Below, one piece after another: positions 11,323 to 22,747 of a stretch of 64,000 nt of DNA. The stretch spans positions 33,843 to 97,842 of the forward strand of contig JASAMV010000259.1 of NCBI GenBank assembly GCA_030248065.1, in the 5' to 3' direction. Position 1 is the stretch's first letter; each line of letters opens with the position of its first letter. This DNA is from Rhynchonema sp. JSB1_4 (Eukaryota > Nematoda > Chromadorea > Monhysterida > Xyalidae). The notes beneath the pieces are model-generated. The model did no database searches, was not told where the DNA came from, and saw only the letters and a list, made by a program, of their open reading frames with translations. The position numbers and the translations under genes were made by a program.

Positions 11323-14300
11323 CAACTATCGTAGTCACCAGCTTAATCTGGTCTTGATCTTACAGTATCTCTTGTGTTTGTGCTCTCTGGCAGTTGTTGT
11401 TTGTATAAGAACTCAACCAACATTTTGTGACTTGTATTCTTGCTCGCTCTCCCTCTCCCTCACGGGAGATGGCTGACTTTTCTATTGTGTATAATCACGT
11501 TTTCATGCTATGTATTCGAACTTGGTATTGAATTGACCACAAATAGTTGGCTTTTGACTGTATTAGTTTCAAGGCGATTTGCTTGTGTACCATGCATGGT
11601 AGGTATTGTACTTTATTGCGTTTTGGGTCCGCTGAATTGCGAGAATATACATATACATTCAAATTGTGATGCTTTTGCGTTGTTCTTGTTGTTGGTTTCA
11701 TGCGAAAGGGTCTATTGTACTTACGGTTTGGTGTTTTGGTCTACTGCTGTGTGCTGTCTGTCTTGTCTTCATCATGTTTTGGTCTCTCTGCAAGATCAAA
11801 CCATATTGCTATTGCTGTAGACTACAATGTTCCGTTTATCCTACTTGTTTTGGGCTTGATCAGCATTCTATGATGTTGTTGATACATACAACCTTGGTAT
11901 ACAACGTTTCCGGTGTTGTTTTTGTACTTGACTTTTATCTTCATTCTCTTAGTTCCAATGATCTGTTTGCTGTATTATTTTTACCGATTATCGAATATCT
12001 AAAATTTAGGCGGTATTGTGTTCTGGGTATAGTCGCGCAATGTGTCGTCGTGGTCATGTGTTCGAATTGCTCGCTTACTTCTATTTTTCGTTGATGTTCC
12101 ATACATTACACATACTGTAGATAGTCAGTTATGAATACGATATGGAAATAGCGCGCAAAACCAGTGTGTAGATCGCGTTAATCCCATCCAGCCCTCATCA
12201 TCCAACAGTTTTATTTTATCAGGTTCTGTGAGCTCTGCTTGTTCCCAAAAGTCAATCTGTCGTGTTGTCCCAAGGGCAACAACCCAAATATGGTTCTCGC
12301 TGGCGAAAGTCAGATTATACTTCAAATACAGTGCTATCTTCACGATTGTTTTCGCATGATTATTATGCTCCTAAACTCCGCATTGCCCCCATCTTCCCCG
12401 CATTTAGTGTTCGGATTAGTTAGTTTTTCTTGTTCATGCTCACATAAGAACAATTACTAGTTTCGTCAGCACTCTTCGTTCAAAGTCTTTGGGCGGCTGA
12501 GGGAGTTTGAACAGAACGGGATGCCGAGTTGTTTTTTTGCTTCGGCGTCCCAAAAGCTCGATCCCAACTCATACCATGTGTGTGATTTTTACGTAATTGT
12601 ATTATTCGTTTTTTTACAAACAATATATCCGCGTGATCTTTTCGGTTCGATTATTTTGTGTTTCAGTTTTTGTGGTATGAGGCTAATTTCGTGCACTTTT
12701 CTGCGAAAAAAATTGTCAAAAAATATGTCACTGGGATTTCTATCGGGTTATGGGTATCATTCGTTCATGTATAATTTTCACATATTCATCTTATATCTTG
12801 TACATTTTATGTCTGATGCAATTTCATCCCTCTATTTCGAACGTACAAGTCTTTTCGCGTGCTTGTGTTTTCGCGAATGCCGTTTTATCCTAATTTTCTA
12901 TTGCTTATATTCAAAACAGATAGTTTTAATGTGCACACGTACTAGGATTTGGTCTTTGTATAATACTGCGCCTCGGTAGTTTCCAAGTAAGTGTGTCTAG
13001 ATCGCTCCGATCGCGTCCAAAAAATGGTTGTTCCTCTGGTCTTACATGTACCTTTTGCGCTTGCGCCCAAAATCTTTAGGAGCCGTTCTGTCCTGTTCTT
13101 CAGTGCAAATGTTTTCTGCACGGCCAGCTGTTGTGGCCAATGTTTTGCGTTCTTTTGTCTAATAGTTTCTTCTGTTTGTTAGCCCAATTCTACATCTAAA
13201 CAGCTGTTTTATCCAACACAGTATTTTTACATTGCACAACACGCGTCGGGTTCAAACGCGCATGCCTTTTTCGACTGCTTATAATTTGAGATAATGCTCC
13301 GTTTTAAATTTTTCACCGTGCTTTCTGTTGTATATTTCAAAATGTAGAGACAGTCCAATAATGTGCATCCCCTTATACATACAATACATTCGTCCAATAA
13401 GTTGCTGATCATGCCAATAGCCAAATATAAATTTAGTTTTTTCCCTTTTTAGACATGATTCAAAATTCGTTATTTCTTATCGTGCTCCGCATTCACTGGG
13501 TATTGTTCATTTTTTCAAAAAGATAGAAGTCCATGTTTATTTCGCTGATTTTCCGTCCTATTAACCTTCTTACCAATTTTCGCACCTTGTGATAACCATC
13601 TCGAACCTTATGGTAATGCGCTTTCCACGTTTGTTCATTACTATTCTTCCCAAACTTGTTTCCCCTTTTTTTAACTATTATTGTTTTTTGCTTACTGTAA
13701 AAAGTCATTTGAGAGAACGAAGTCTGAATTACATAGCTTTCTCTTTCTATTTTCGATATTCTTCGTTTAATGTGCTATTCAGTTCCAGTCTACCTATGAA
13801 GTCAGCAAGCTCCAAAGCTTCGGAACTTTCTGGTGCATAAGCTGGTAAATCATTTTTGTGGGAACCAGCTCATTTTAGTCTCACTGAGTCATGAGTGTAC
13901 GGTAAAGAACTGTGTGCGACTTTCACAATCATTCAACATTGCGCGAAAAACATCAGCTTCTTCGATCACTCGTATTTGCCAATCAGTTGTGTTTTTTCGT
14001 AACTTCAGAAACGGTAATGCTCTTCAATGCCCGTAATTTGCCATCATTTTGTCATCTGTGGTGTCTGGGTTGTGCTTTCGTAAATATACTACGTGTTTAT
14101 ACCTTGTTTTAAGGGGTATCTTTGCGCTATTTTGACTCGTAATCGAGTTCTAACCTTCTAGATTACCAATTCGTGCAGTGAATGTTCCTAACAGTGCGAC
14201 CCAAATCCGGCGGGTTCCAATCCTGTCGTCACTATTGAGAAGATAAACTGCAGGGCCACAATATTACCTACTGTCGTTGCGAAAATACAGCCCTGTTGGT

Positions 14301-14930
14301 TAACTAAACGGTTCAGTTCGCCATTATGTTTTGTACGTGTCATCAAATCAAACATTATGTCAACTACATATGTACATTAGCACTGGTATTCTGCAGCAAA
14401 TCGAGGGTTGTGCTGTGTCTTTCTGCGTTTAGCTATAATCGATTTCTTGTAAGAGCGCACTGGTGTTTTGTACTGTGTTGAAAACGTTCCAAATTGCCAA
14501 GTTTCTTGAAGTGTCTGACGCACTCATGTGTTCTTCAGCGAATTTGAAACATTTACGGAACGAAAATCATTTGAATTATTCAAGTGGATGCACGCGCATT
14601 GTAAAATATGGTATAGATACATTTTACTGGCTGTTTTTGCTTGTTGTTTTATATCTGTCAAACCAAACTTCTACTGGTATTATTAGCTACAAAAACAATG
14701 TCTTGTGCACTCTTTCATTCACTGCGAACTTTTTACAGTATGTATGTAGAAGGGATTTGTTCGAGATACAACACAGTGCTATACTATGTATAAATATTAT
14801 ATTATAATAATGTTATTATTGTTGTTGTTACATTGGCACACGCTGCTTTGAAATGAACAACATACTTTTCAAATGTATTTGTTAATTTTTGTATTATTTG
14901 GTAACAATATTTGACCGAATAAATTGTACC
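11323..14930 (+). other. T-rich region after AFF stop; possible long 3' UTR
   Basis: No coding gene is supported. The plus strand is strongly T-rich and reading frames here give only Phe/Leu/Cys/Val-rich peptides. The skew starts after the AFF stop codon and fades near an AATAAA at 14918-14923. A long 3' UTR of the AFF transcript is the simplest reading. This is inference from composition only. Confidence 0.4.
14918..14923 (+). terminator. Candidate poly(A) signal AATAAA for the AFF transcript
   Basis: AATAAA in the context GACCGAATAAATTGTACC, about 3.6 kb after the AFF stop, at the end of the T-skewed region. Sequence alone cannot show that it is used. Confidence 0.3.
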
Positions 14931-15029
14931 AAATGTGCAGTTTAATCGTACTGTGCTTTATTCTACCAGTAGGTTTCTCCAAAGGAACAAGAGTTCTGTC
15001 TGAGTGTTTCTACGATAGCGGACTTCATG

Positions 15030-15130
15030 GTCCGGCGACATCGTCGCCCTTTGCGGTATCGTCGTTCTTATTAACAACGTCGTCCTTTAGGTCTTCGTCG
15101 CGCATAAATGGATAACGTCGCTCGTAACCA
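15030..15130 (-). repeat. Dispersed ~100 bp repeat, inverted relative to 19799-19900
   Basis: The reverse complement matches 19799-19900 almost base for base. Shared pieces are GGTTACG, GCGCGACGA, AAGGACGACGTT, AATAAGA and CGACGATACCGCAAAG. The copies flank the LTR-like element and its 674-residue reading frame in opposite orientation, about 4.7 kb apart. Confidence 0.75.
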
Positions 15131-15499
15131 TAAATGTGTACTGACTGCCAGGTAGTACGTATGTACATGCTGTACCTGTGTATTATTTTATCAGCGCAAA
15201 AGGCAACATGATGTATGATTAGGACGAACTGAGATGAGAGTACAGTACATTCCTCAAAATATCATGAAAGAAACAGAGGGAACACAAAGCCGATAAGTGA
15301 AAATATCGCGCAAGTGTCAGGAAGCAAGAACAACAGATATGACAGACCTGTACATATGTATAGACAGATTATGAACAACATGAGATATAAGCAAGAAGAT
15401 ATCCATGATACTTCATGGTTAGCGGTTACGCGAACGCGTAAGTATCCAAGTTGTCGTTTGGAATACGACACGTGAGGGACACGTGAAGTCAAGGGACAT

Positions 15500-16167
15500 A
15501 AGTAGACCGGTACTGTGATTGGTCGGTTCCGAAGTCAGTCCGGAAAGCACTATGCGGGCAGGCGAGTCAACCTGCGTAATGAGCAGTTCGGTAGATGTTC
15601 CCTTGCGTGACTGTGTTGGGTGAACGTTCGTTATGAAGTGGTTAGCGATCGTTCGAGTGAGGGATTAAGTCTCTCCTTGTTTGCGTGTGTCGTATGGTAA
15701 ATTTGCATACTTTGCGTGCAGTAATATTTCTTGTTTTTATAATCCATACCTTATGTGTGTGAGGTATCCTTAGACACTACGTCCCAAAAACTATATAAGC
15801 AATCTTCACTTTTACTAGTTACTGAAAAAGTCTTATCCGCCTTCACCCACAGTGACCTACTATTGGAAGAGGTCGTTCGTCTCCAAGCCAATAAAAAACC
15901 TTCGACGCTTGATTGATTCGCAACGCTGGTTTTGGTTTGTGATTCGTCCTATTGCATGTATTATATATTTATGTACCTAACCTAACCTGACTGGGACTTC
16001 CAGCTTTTGCAGATTTTCTAGATCAGGTACCGGAGAAGCTTGATTGATTCGCAACTTCGGTCCGGGGAAGCTTGATTGATTCGCAACCTCGGTTACTAAT
16101 CCAGTCGACAAGCTTGATTGATTCGCGCGTCGACTCATCGGTGTGGCTTGATTGATTCGCAGCACCG
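15500..16167 (+). mobile_element. LTR-like promoter and leader of a putative retroelement
   Basis: In order: a TATA box (CTATATAAGC, TATATAA at 15793-15799), an AATAAA at 15890-15895 about 95 bp later, and a leader that runs to the ATG at 16168. A TATA box followed about 100 bp later by a poly(A) signal is the arrangement of an LTR U3-R region. The leader carries GCTTGATTGATTCGC at 15907, 16038, 16070, 16112 and 16146. I find no matching LTR downstream of 18192 and no clear primer binding site, so the LTR reading is tentative. Confidence 0.45.
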
Positions 16168-18192
16168 ATGCATTCTTCAAGCGGCGAGCCCATTCGTCGC
16201 GAACCAATGCCGGACGTCAATTCCCGGTCGAACAAGGCAATGCCGGATGCCAGTTTCCGGACGAGAACCGCCGATGACCGCAGCAGTCCGCCGAGGCAGG
16301 GAGAACAGACAGGCGGATGGATAGGTCAGTCGGGCGAGTCAGTGTTGTCCATCGGTCGCGGAGGGACCGAGTGGAAGTTCTGGGATGATGATGAGAGTGA
16401 CAGTGATGTTTCGTTTATCGAGAACCATGCTTTTGGGTTTTCGGAATGCATCGACCGTAAGTCAAAGGACCAGGGGTCGGATGCGGAAGTCACTCAGTTC
16501 AACGGCCGCCGTAGCGCGGATGTCGATAAGTCAGGAAACCACAACTGTGGTCAGTCGAACCACTCAGCTAGGCAGGTGTACCGACCGGACACGAAAGCTG
16601 GACAGGCGCAAGCCGCGCAGGAGTTCCATGCTAGGTCCGTGCGGGCAGAGCTAGCTGATGTTCGAAAGTCAGATAGAAAGGTGAACCGACCGGACATTAG
16701 AGCTGGACAAGCGCAGGCAGCGCAAGAGTTCCATGCTGGGTCCGTACGGACGGAGCTTTTGAGTGCTCAACAGGCGCTGCGGGCGCAGGAGTTGTACGAT
16801 GAATGGTTGGAGGAGGCACGGGCGCGCAAGGCGCAGGAGATCCGTGCGGAGAAGGGACAGGGAGTCCGAGTGGAGGAGAGACAGGATCGTACAACGAAGG
16901 GGCAGGAAGCCCGTGTGAAGGAAGGGCATGAAGCCCACGCGAAGGAGGGACCGGAGGGTCAGGAAGAGGAAAGGGCGCAGAAGGCGCATGAGAGTTGTGC
17001 GGCCACCGAGCCGGGAGCGAAAGGGCAGGACACTAAACGAGTGTCGCAAGGGCAGGAAACCGGACGAGCGCAACCAGCGCGACAGGTCCGTCACGTGAGT
17101 TCGAATACGGATTCCGGACGCACACGGATTCGTGAGAGGTATCAGTCTGAGTCAGAGTCGACCAGAGAGAACGTGCTCGATCTGTACTCGCAGGAAGAGC
17201 TCGATGAGGACCAGATACGCGAAGTATCGTGGCAAGAGGATTGGTTGAATGCACCCGAGTTCGCTGAACCCTGGGAGTTGCATGAAGAAGTGGTTGACAT
17301 TGTGTTCACCACGCACCGATACAGTGACCATCTGTTGCAATGGTTGTATGCGGAGGAACTACCCTACGATCGATTGCTTGCATCCAGGATTTCGGAGTAT
17401 TTGAACGTGATATCGCTGACGTATGAGCCTTTGTGCGAGTTTGATGGCCGGTGTCTCGCCGAGGTTCGCGGATTGTGTGAGATCGAGAGCGCACGGGATC
17501 CGAGATCCGCCAAGACGCGTCAATTGTTTGACCTGTGGGGCGAGATACTCGATAACCGAGTGCCAATACGAGTGCTACCATATGGAGACCGCCACAGTCC
17601 GGGCATGCCACTGCAAGAGGGTTCCGAACCCGTGACTTGTGGATTATACAACGATATGTGTCGGAATGAGGACCCGATGTTGTCCATGCCGAATGTGCTT
17701 GAGAATGCGCTCAGAGAACGCACACGGTACTCCGACCTGCCCGAACTGGACTACCCAGTGCAATCGCACACCGTCAGTGTGTCGATGCGTATAGTGCCAG
17801 TCGGAAAGACGCGATCCCTGTGGCATGGTGCCTCAGTTGAAGAGTGTATGAGCAGCCAACAGGATGAAACAGGCTGTGGCACGCCTGAAAGTGCTACTGG
17901 AGGTCCCAACCAAACTAACCAGAAACGTGAGTACGACGTACTGTACGAACCGATCGTGAAGTGTGTATACTTCGAACCGGAGGGAGAGTTGAGGATGGCT
18001 GACTACAATCTCCGATTGGGTCATTTCGAAGGGGATGTGAAACGCCCGTCGATAATGTCTATTCCGGTGGAACTCGTTCTGTCGTCTAGACCCGACGGAA
18101 GGATAGTAACAGCTGTTACGCGTGGTGGTTCTTTGAACACCGAACAGCACGGAACCCGCACCACTTATATCAATGAACATGTAATAACATAA
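16168..18192 (+). CDS. Unrecognised intronless 674-residue protein, possibly retroelement gag-like
   Basis: A single uninterrupted frame from ATG 16168 to the stop at 18192, in a window where every other gene is split into small exons. I do not recognise a family. Residues 1-60 are basic and Ser-rich. From about residue 135 a unit of about 36 residues is repeated twice, each copy containing AGQAQAAQEFHA. Residues 210-300 are a highly charged Lys/Glu/Arg/Gln-rich stretch with iterated KGQE, RAQ and KAQE, probably helical. A folded-looking domain follows from about 350 (WQEDWLNAPEFAEPWELHEE onward) to 520, and a basic tail ends at 674. No zinc knuckle, protease or reverse transcriptase is seen. 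Lack of introns, internal duplication and the LTR-like leader suggest a gag-type protein of a truncated element. A recently retrocopied or lineage-specific host gene is the alternative. Confidence 0.55.
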   Translation: MHSSSGEPIRREPMPDVNSRSNKAMPDASFRTRTADDRSSPPRQGEQTGGWIGQSGESVLSIGRGGTEWKFWDDDESDSDVSFIENHAFGFSECIDRKSKDQGSDAEVTQFNGRRSADVDKSGNHNCGQSNHSARQVYRPDTKAGQAQAAQEFHARSVRAELADVRKSDRKVNRPDIRAGQAQAAQEFHAGSVRTELLSAQQALRAQELYDEWLEEARARKAQEIRAEKGQGVRVEERQDRTTKGQEARVKEGHEAHAKEGPEGQEEERAQKAHESCAATEPGAKGQDTKRVSQGQETGRAQPARQVRHVSSNTDSGRTRIRERYQSESESTRENVLDLYSQEELDEDQIREVSWQEDWLNAPEFAEPWELHEEVVDIVFTTHRYSDHLLQWLYAEELPYDRLLASRISEYLNVISLTYEPLCEFDGRCLAEVRGLCEIESARDPRSAKTRQLFDLWGEILDNRVPIRVLPYGDRHSPGMPLQEGSEPVTCGLYNDMCRNEDPMLSMPNVLENALRERTRYSDLPELDYPVQSHTVSVSMRIVPVGKTRSLWHGASVEECMSSQQDETGCGTPESATGGPNQTNQKREYDVLYEPIVKCVYFEPEGELRMADYNLRLGHFEGDVKRPSIMSIPVELVLSSRPDGRIVTAVTRGGSLNTEQHGTRTTYINEHVIT

Positions 18193-19183
18193 CAGCTGTC
18201 AAACACCATCAGGCCTGAAGAAATGACAGATTTAGCTGGAACAGAGGGAAACAGGCAATGCTCAATTCACATTATGTCTAATCTTCCAAGCTCATCATCA
18301 TAGAATGAGGAATGGGGCTATGCATTGACACAAGATTCAAATAATGGATTTCATTCTCAACGCTGGAGACCTCCCCTCCTTGTTATCTACACAACAGTTC
18401 ACCAACACAACTGACCTCGTTGCCAATTTGAGATCTCTGTGGTCGATGTCCGTGGGATCGGCGCCTGGCTTTGCATTCTTGCGTTTTTGACGCTGCAATC
18501 AAGGATCAGATGTTCTTCACAATGAAACATCGTGCGATCATGGCACCATGTGTGAATAAATATCCCAAGCACGAAGTATAGCAATACCATGTATAGCAAT
18601 GCATAAATCCCATAACCCAAGTTTCATACCTTTTGAACTTTTTCGCATCCAGCACACGCCAGTCTCATGGAACCATTTGCGTAACGCTTGCACACTCGAA
18701 ACTGAAATGTGTGACCCCGCCAGCGTTTTGAATCATACGGGTACAGCGACGGGTCGCCGTACTGCGACATGTGGTCCCGTTCGGCAACACCGAAGTCGCC
18801 AAGTTGGCGATTACGAGCAGCCCGACGAGGCATTATTGGCTAAATTTATGTTGGTGTAAGTCATCAAAAAACACAAAAAAACACAAAGCAAAGCAACAAC
18901 AACGCAACAATCTAAACAGAGAGCAGAAAGAAACTTGATTGTGTTTGGCAGACACAATGCAGCAGACAAATAACTTTCGTGTGTGTTGCCTTGCCTGCTC
19001 TGGTACACCTGGTGCTCTCAATAATCCGTCTCACCTGCTGAACGCTGATTGGATGCAAGTTTGAATTTGAAATTACCGTCCAAATCGTTCCTATGCGTTA
19101 TACATACATACTGTATACCACCACAGGTACACAAAAGTGTGAAATGCAGCTGTAAACAAAGCTTATCTGACAATCATTCAGTA

Positions 19184-19490
19184 AGGCTGTGAGCAGATAA
19201 ACGCGGAATGCGGAAATTGGTTAGCAGATAAACGCGGAATGGCAGATTTCTGCATTCCGCATTCCGCGTTTATCTGCTCACCTTTGCGGAATGGTGCGTG
19301 CTTGGGTGACGATGACAACTTCCAGCGTGCTGACCTCAAAATGTTGCGTGTTAACGCAAACAGCAACTGAGAGGTTTGACCAAAAGCATAAATTTGCTTG
19401 CAGAAATGCAGAATTCCGCAAAGGTTAGCAGATAAACGCGGAATGCGGAATGCAGAATTCTGCCATTCCGCGTTTATCTGCTCACAGCCT
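19184..19490. mobile_element. Nested palindromic MITE with iterated AGCAGATAAACGCGGAATG
   Basis: The ends are AGGCTGTGAGCAGATAAACG and its exact reverse complement CGTTTATCTGCTCACAGCCT. AGCAGATAAACGCGGAATG occurs as two direct copies near the left end and as inverted copies near 19262-19280 and at the right end. Another direct copy is at about 19428-19447. The element is therefore a palindrome of smaller palindromes with a unique core at about 19285-19415. Confidence 0.85.
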
Positions 19491-19798
19491 AATGGTGCTG
19501 ATGAGCTTGGCTGTCGGATTACATTAAAGTTTAGATCACGAAAATCGGTTAAAGTTTGATTGAATACGGTCACTATTATTAATAGTTATGCCATGTGTGC
19601 TGTTTGTTTGTTTGCATGATAATAGCCGCGAATCGTGCAGTTTTCTTATTTTATTCAACTTGGCCATGAGATCAGCTTTCGACACCAGGAGCAGCACGTG
19701 ACCTAATAATCTTGTTATCTGATTATTTTTAAGTTCAACAGTATATTCTGGCATGTGATAACAGCGATCTGTGCGCGCATCTGTCTTGTTTATACCAC

Positions 19799-19900
19799 AT
19801 GTTGGTTACGCGCGACGATATCCAAATAACGCGCGACCATGACAAAAAGGACGACGTTATTAATAAGAGCGACGATACCGCAAAGGACGACGTTGTCACA
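19799..19900 (+). repeat. Dispersed ~100 bp repeat, second copy
   Basis: Matches the reverse complement of 15030-15130. Rich in GACGACG triplets; ends are approximate. Confidence 0.75.
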
Positions 19901-20661
19901 CAATCGACTTCATACATGCGCGTTTGCGGGTCAGCATGTACGGTGTTGAACTATAGCCAGGTTGATGCGCAAACGCGCATGCATTGTTAATTCGGCCGAA
20001 CATTCTGTCCAAAAAAACAACAGTTGGTGTGGTGCAACAAGAAAATAAGCACAGGACCATTTATTTTCACAAACATTTACAGGCAGTTCAACCAGTGTAT
20101 CGTTAGAACCCGACAAACGAAAATGGAATAAAGGATTCTGACATCAACATTATTATTTTCGTTGCAATATCATGCTGTTGATGGCATCAGAGTTCTCAGC
20201 TGTTGCAGTTCGGCTGCGCACAACTTGAAAACAACAAACGATAAAGAAGACGGGTAAAAAATGTAATACACATTAATAATACATATATTATATATAGCAC
20301 GAATTTTCTTTTCAGTAATCTCGATATAGAATTTCGAGTTCATCAAAAGTACGTATTTCATTTGTATCGCAGTGTCGACGCAATAAAGCACGCAAAATGG
20401 TAATTATAAAGTTATAAAGACTAGAACTTTCGACTTGCCGTCAAACAACCAATAAAATTGAATTAATAAAAACAAACTAAACAAAATCAATAAGCGTTTG
20501 ATCGTACAAAGCCGTAATCATATGTCGAGTTTTGTTCAGGCAACGGTGCTATTCGGAACAATCTTGACAAGAAAAATAAAACCTGCGCGAAAAAAAACGA
20601 TATAAAATCTACTCACACATAGGTGAAGTTTAACGATGAATCAATTGACACAATCAAGTGA

Positions 20662-22747
20662 TCAATATCTGTCTGATTCGACCACTTCGGCCTGCAGTCC
20701 TGATCTCCATTTGTTGCAAATGCCCCAGAAACTGTATTTGGCACAGATCTTCTGTCGTTTCAGTTCGAAACAGTTGCGATTGACTACGTTGAAGAACAAC
20801 TTGCCGATCACGTTTGCTGTGCCGCTGGCGGCCGATTTGAGGCACTTGTAAAATCTGAAACATTTGGTTGGCAGTTGACTAATTTTGACCAGCGTAACAG
20901 TTGCTCTCAAGCTTCTTGTTTCAAGTTTTACATTGGTCAACATAAGTGTATCAACTTTTTTTCGCAAAATGCGGCCCAAATAAAATTTGACGTCCTCGGA
21001 TCGGACACAGTGCTCGCCCATTCCGCCGAAATTTGGTGTGACTCGATTTGCTCAAAAAATGTGTTTTCCCCCAAGAAATATAGGAAAATGACTTTCCCGC
21101 CACTGACCGTCTGTCACATTCACAATAGCTCATCGTGTAGAATCGATAGTTCGTGTATCCAAATCTGGTGCTGAATCCTTCGATCACGTACGGACATCCG
21201 TCGTGCTCGCGACAGCACGCGTCCGCGCCTGCAATTGGCACTTTATGCAAGGTGGGTGTTTGGGACAATTGGTCCGAATTCCCGATCGCGCGATCGCGAT
21301 CAGTTGCGCGGTGCAATGGAAAAAACCTGTGCATTTGATTTATCGCACGCTCTCCACCTTGGTGCGTAAGTTCCCTTTTGACTCCCAAAACATTTGTGCG
21401 TTGAACAACGCAACGCTGGAACACGCACCGGAGCTAGCGCCGAGGTCATAGGCATGTGCGGCATTGGCCCCTGACCCACACCACTGCGTCCCGGGACTGA
21501 TGAATATGGACCGACGTTCGCGGATGTGTTCGGAATGTGATTCGCTGTGGCTGTTGTTCGTTGGAGGTGGTGGTTGCATCAGATTCTGGAAGCAAATGTG
21601 AGCATCTTTTAATCATAGCATGATTTATGCATCGGTATTCCGGTTTCACGTTTCAACCTAATTTCGCAGGCAGACCTGCCGGTGCACCAGATCATCACCA
21701 GTGCCACAGCCACAAATGGACACGCGGGCAAAAAAATATGGTAAAGTTCGTTCATACACAGCTCAAACTTTGCCCCCGCCTGATGACTCACTTTGTTCCT
21801 CTCATGCCATAGCCTGCACTGCCGTTTCAATGTGCCATACTGTAACAATGGTTGTGTGCGTGCGTCCTGCAGCTGCAGATATTGGAACGAGGTGTGATTG
21901 CCGGCATAGAGGTCGATCTCTCGCAGTAGAGGCAACGTTGACGATTGGAAGTAGGTGATAAACCTGTGTGATGGTGGTTTGATTGCTCTTGTATAGTGTT
22001 GACCGTACGTTTCCTTTAGGTTTGTGCGCCGGCTCGCTTCGGCTTTTTTGGCGTAAAATCAGGCCTAAAAGCAAGCCGGTTAAAAAAATGATTTTCTCAC
22101 TCGAGACACGAGGCAAAGGGGCCACAGCACCAAGTTAGCACGCCTTGCCACCTGCTCTATGTGCCTTTCCAGGGACGGCGACCATGGTGGCTGTATTATG
22201 CATGAGTTACAGCTCGCCACCGTGTTGAACCAAGAAATATATAGACCAAAGTACACGGCTAAACCAGCTCGACCGAAGTCAGCTGTGTGTACCGCTTGGC
22301 TTATCAAATGCACTATCGCACCCACCTATAAGTGTACATGAACATGAAACATCACCCAGCCAGCACCAACCTGTGCACCTCATCAGTGGAGTGCATGATA
22401 TCGCAATCAATCAATCGATTCGACTCCGTTTCGCCATGGATCGCTTCATAAATATTGTGCACCAGGACTTTGCCGTTCGTGGCCTGCACCAAACGAACAT
22501 GACCCAAGTTCGAAACGGCACCTGACCCTGATTCAGGGTTGTTGGCCAGTCTCAACTCAGCGCCCCATCTACCGCGCCAATGCACATACGTGGTCAGTTC
22601 GCCGTCGGACAGTCTTTGGCGTAGGAGGAAGTTTGGTGTCTCCTCAGGCTGCAGAAGCTGCGGGAGTGATTGTTCGTGTGGATGTGTGTGCGACATGGCC
22701 GACAGACAACACAACAACGCAACAGTCAAGTGTGTTGCCATGGTCAC
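20662..22747 (-). CDS. Group III secreted phospholipase A2
   Basis: Exons in coding order: 22747-22371, 21963-21792, 21585-21429, 21228-21108, 20854-20662; total 1020 nt, 339 residues, all GT-AG with matching phases. It hydrolyses the sn-2 ester of phospholipids with calcium, outside the cell or in the secretory route. Signs: a signal peptide at residues 1-20 (hydrophobic LTVALLCCLSAM); an N-terminal region of about 190 residues; the calcium-loop motif PGTQWCGSG; the active-site motif CCREHDGC with the His-Asp pair; YCECD; and a Cys-containing C-terminal part (FYKCLKSA, NRNCFEL, KICAKY). Motif order and spacing fit the bee-venom/group III type, not groups I/II. The N-terminal extension is longer than in the bee enzyme. 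Group III members also serve as ordinary metabolic enzymes, so nothing here shows a venom role. A copy of the dispersed repeat may lie in the 21586-21791 intron. Confidence 0.92.
21668..21725 (+). repeat. Possible copy of the GGTGCACCAG dispersed repeat
   Basis: Contains CCGGTGCACCAGATCATC then CCAGTG, close to the core of the copies at 30291, 36991, 41588 and 60630. It lies in an sPLA2 intron. The match is short. Confidence 0.45.

Larger units (their letters stand above)
18193..20661. other. Intergenic; MITE and dispersed repeat only
   Basis: No gene is supported between the 674-residue frame and the 3' end of the sPLA2 gene. The stretch holds the nested palindromic element at 19184-19490 and the second copy of the ~100 bp repeat at 19799-19900. 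The rest is AT-rich without recognisable signals. Confidence 0.5.

Noticed and set aside
11440..12979. Several frames of 120-150 codons with membrane-like composition
   Set aside because: They are rich in Phe, Leu, Cys and Val because the strand is T-rich. No splice links, no conserved motif, and overlapping frames look the same.
15978..15992. CCTAACCTAACC as arthropod-type telomere repeat
   Set aside because: Only about two and a half units, which is expected by chance in 64 kb.
15977..16235. Minus-strand frames with repeated ANQSS peptides
   Set aside because: They are antisense readings of the GCTTGATTGATTCGC leader repeat, not proteins.
20662..22747. Calling the sPLA2 a venom toxin
   Set aside because: Group III enzymes include non-venom family members, and nothing in the sequence or neighbourhood shows venom use.
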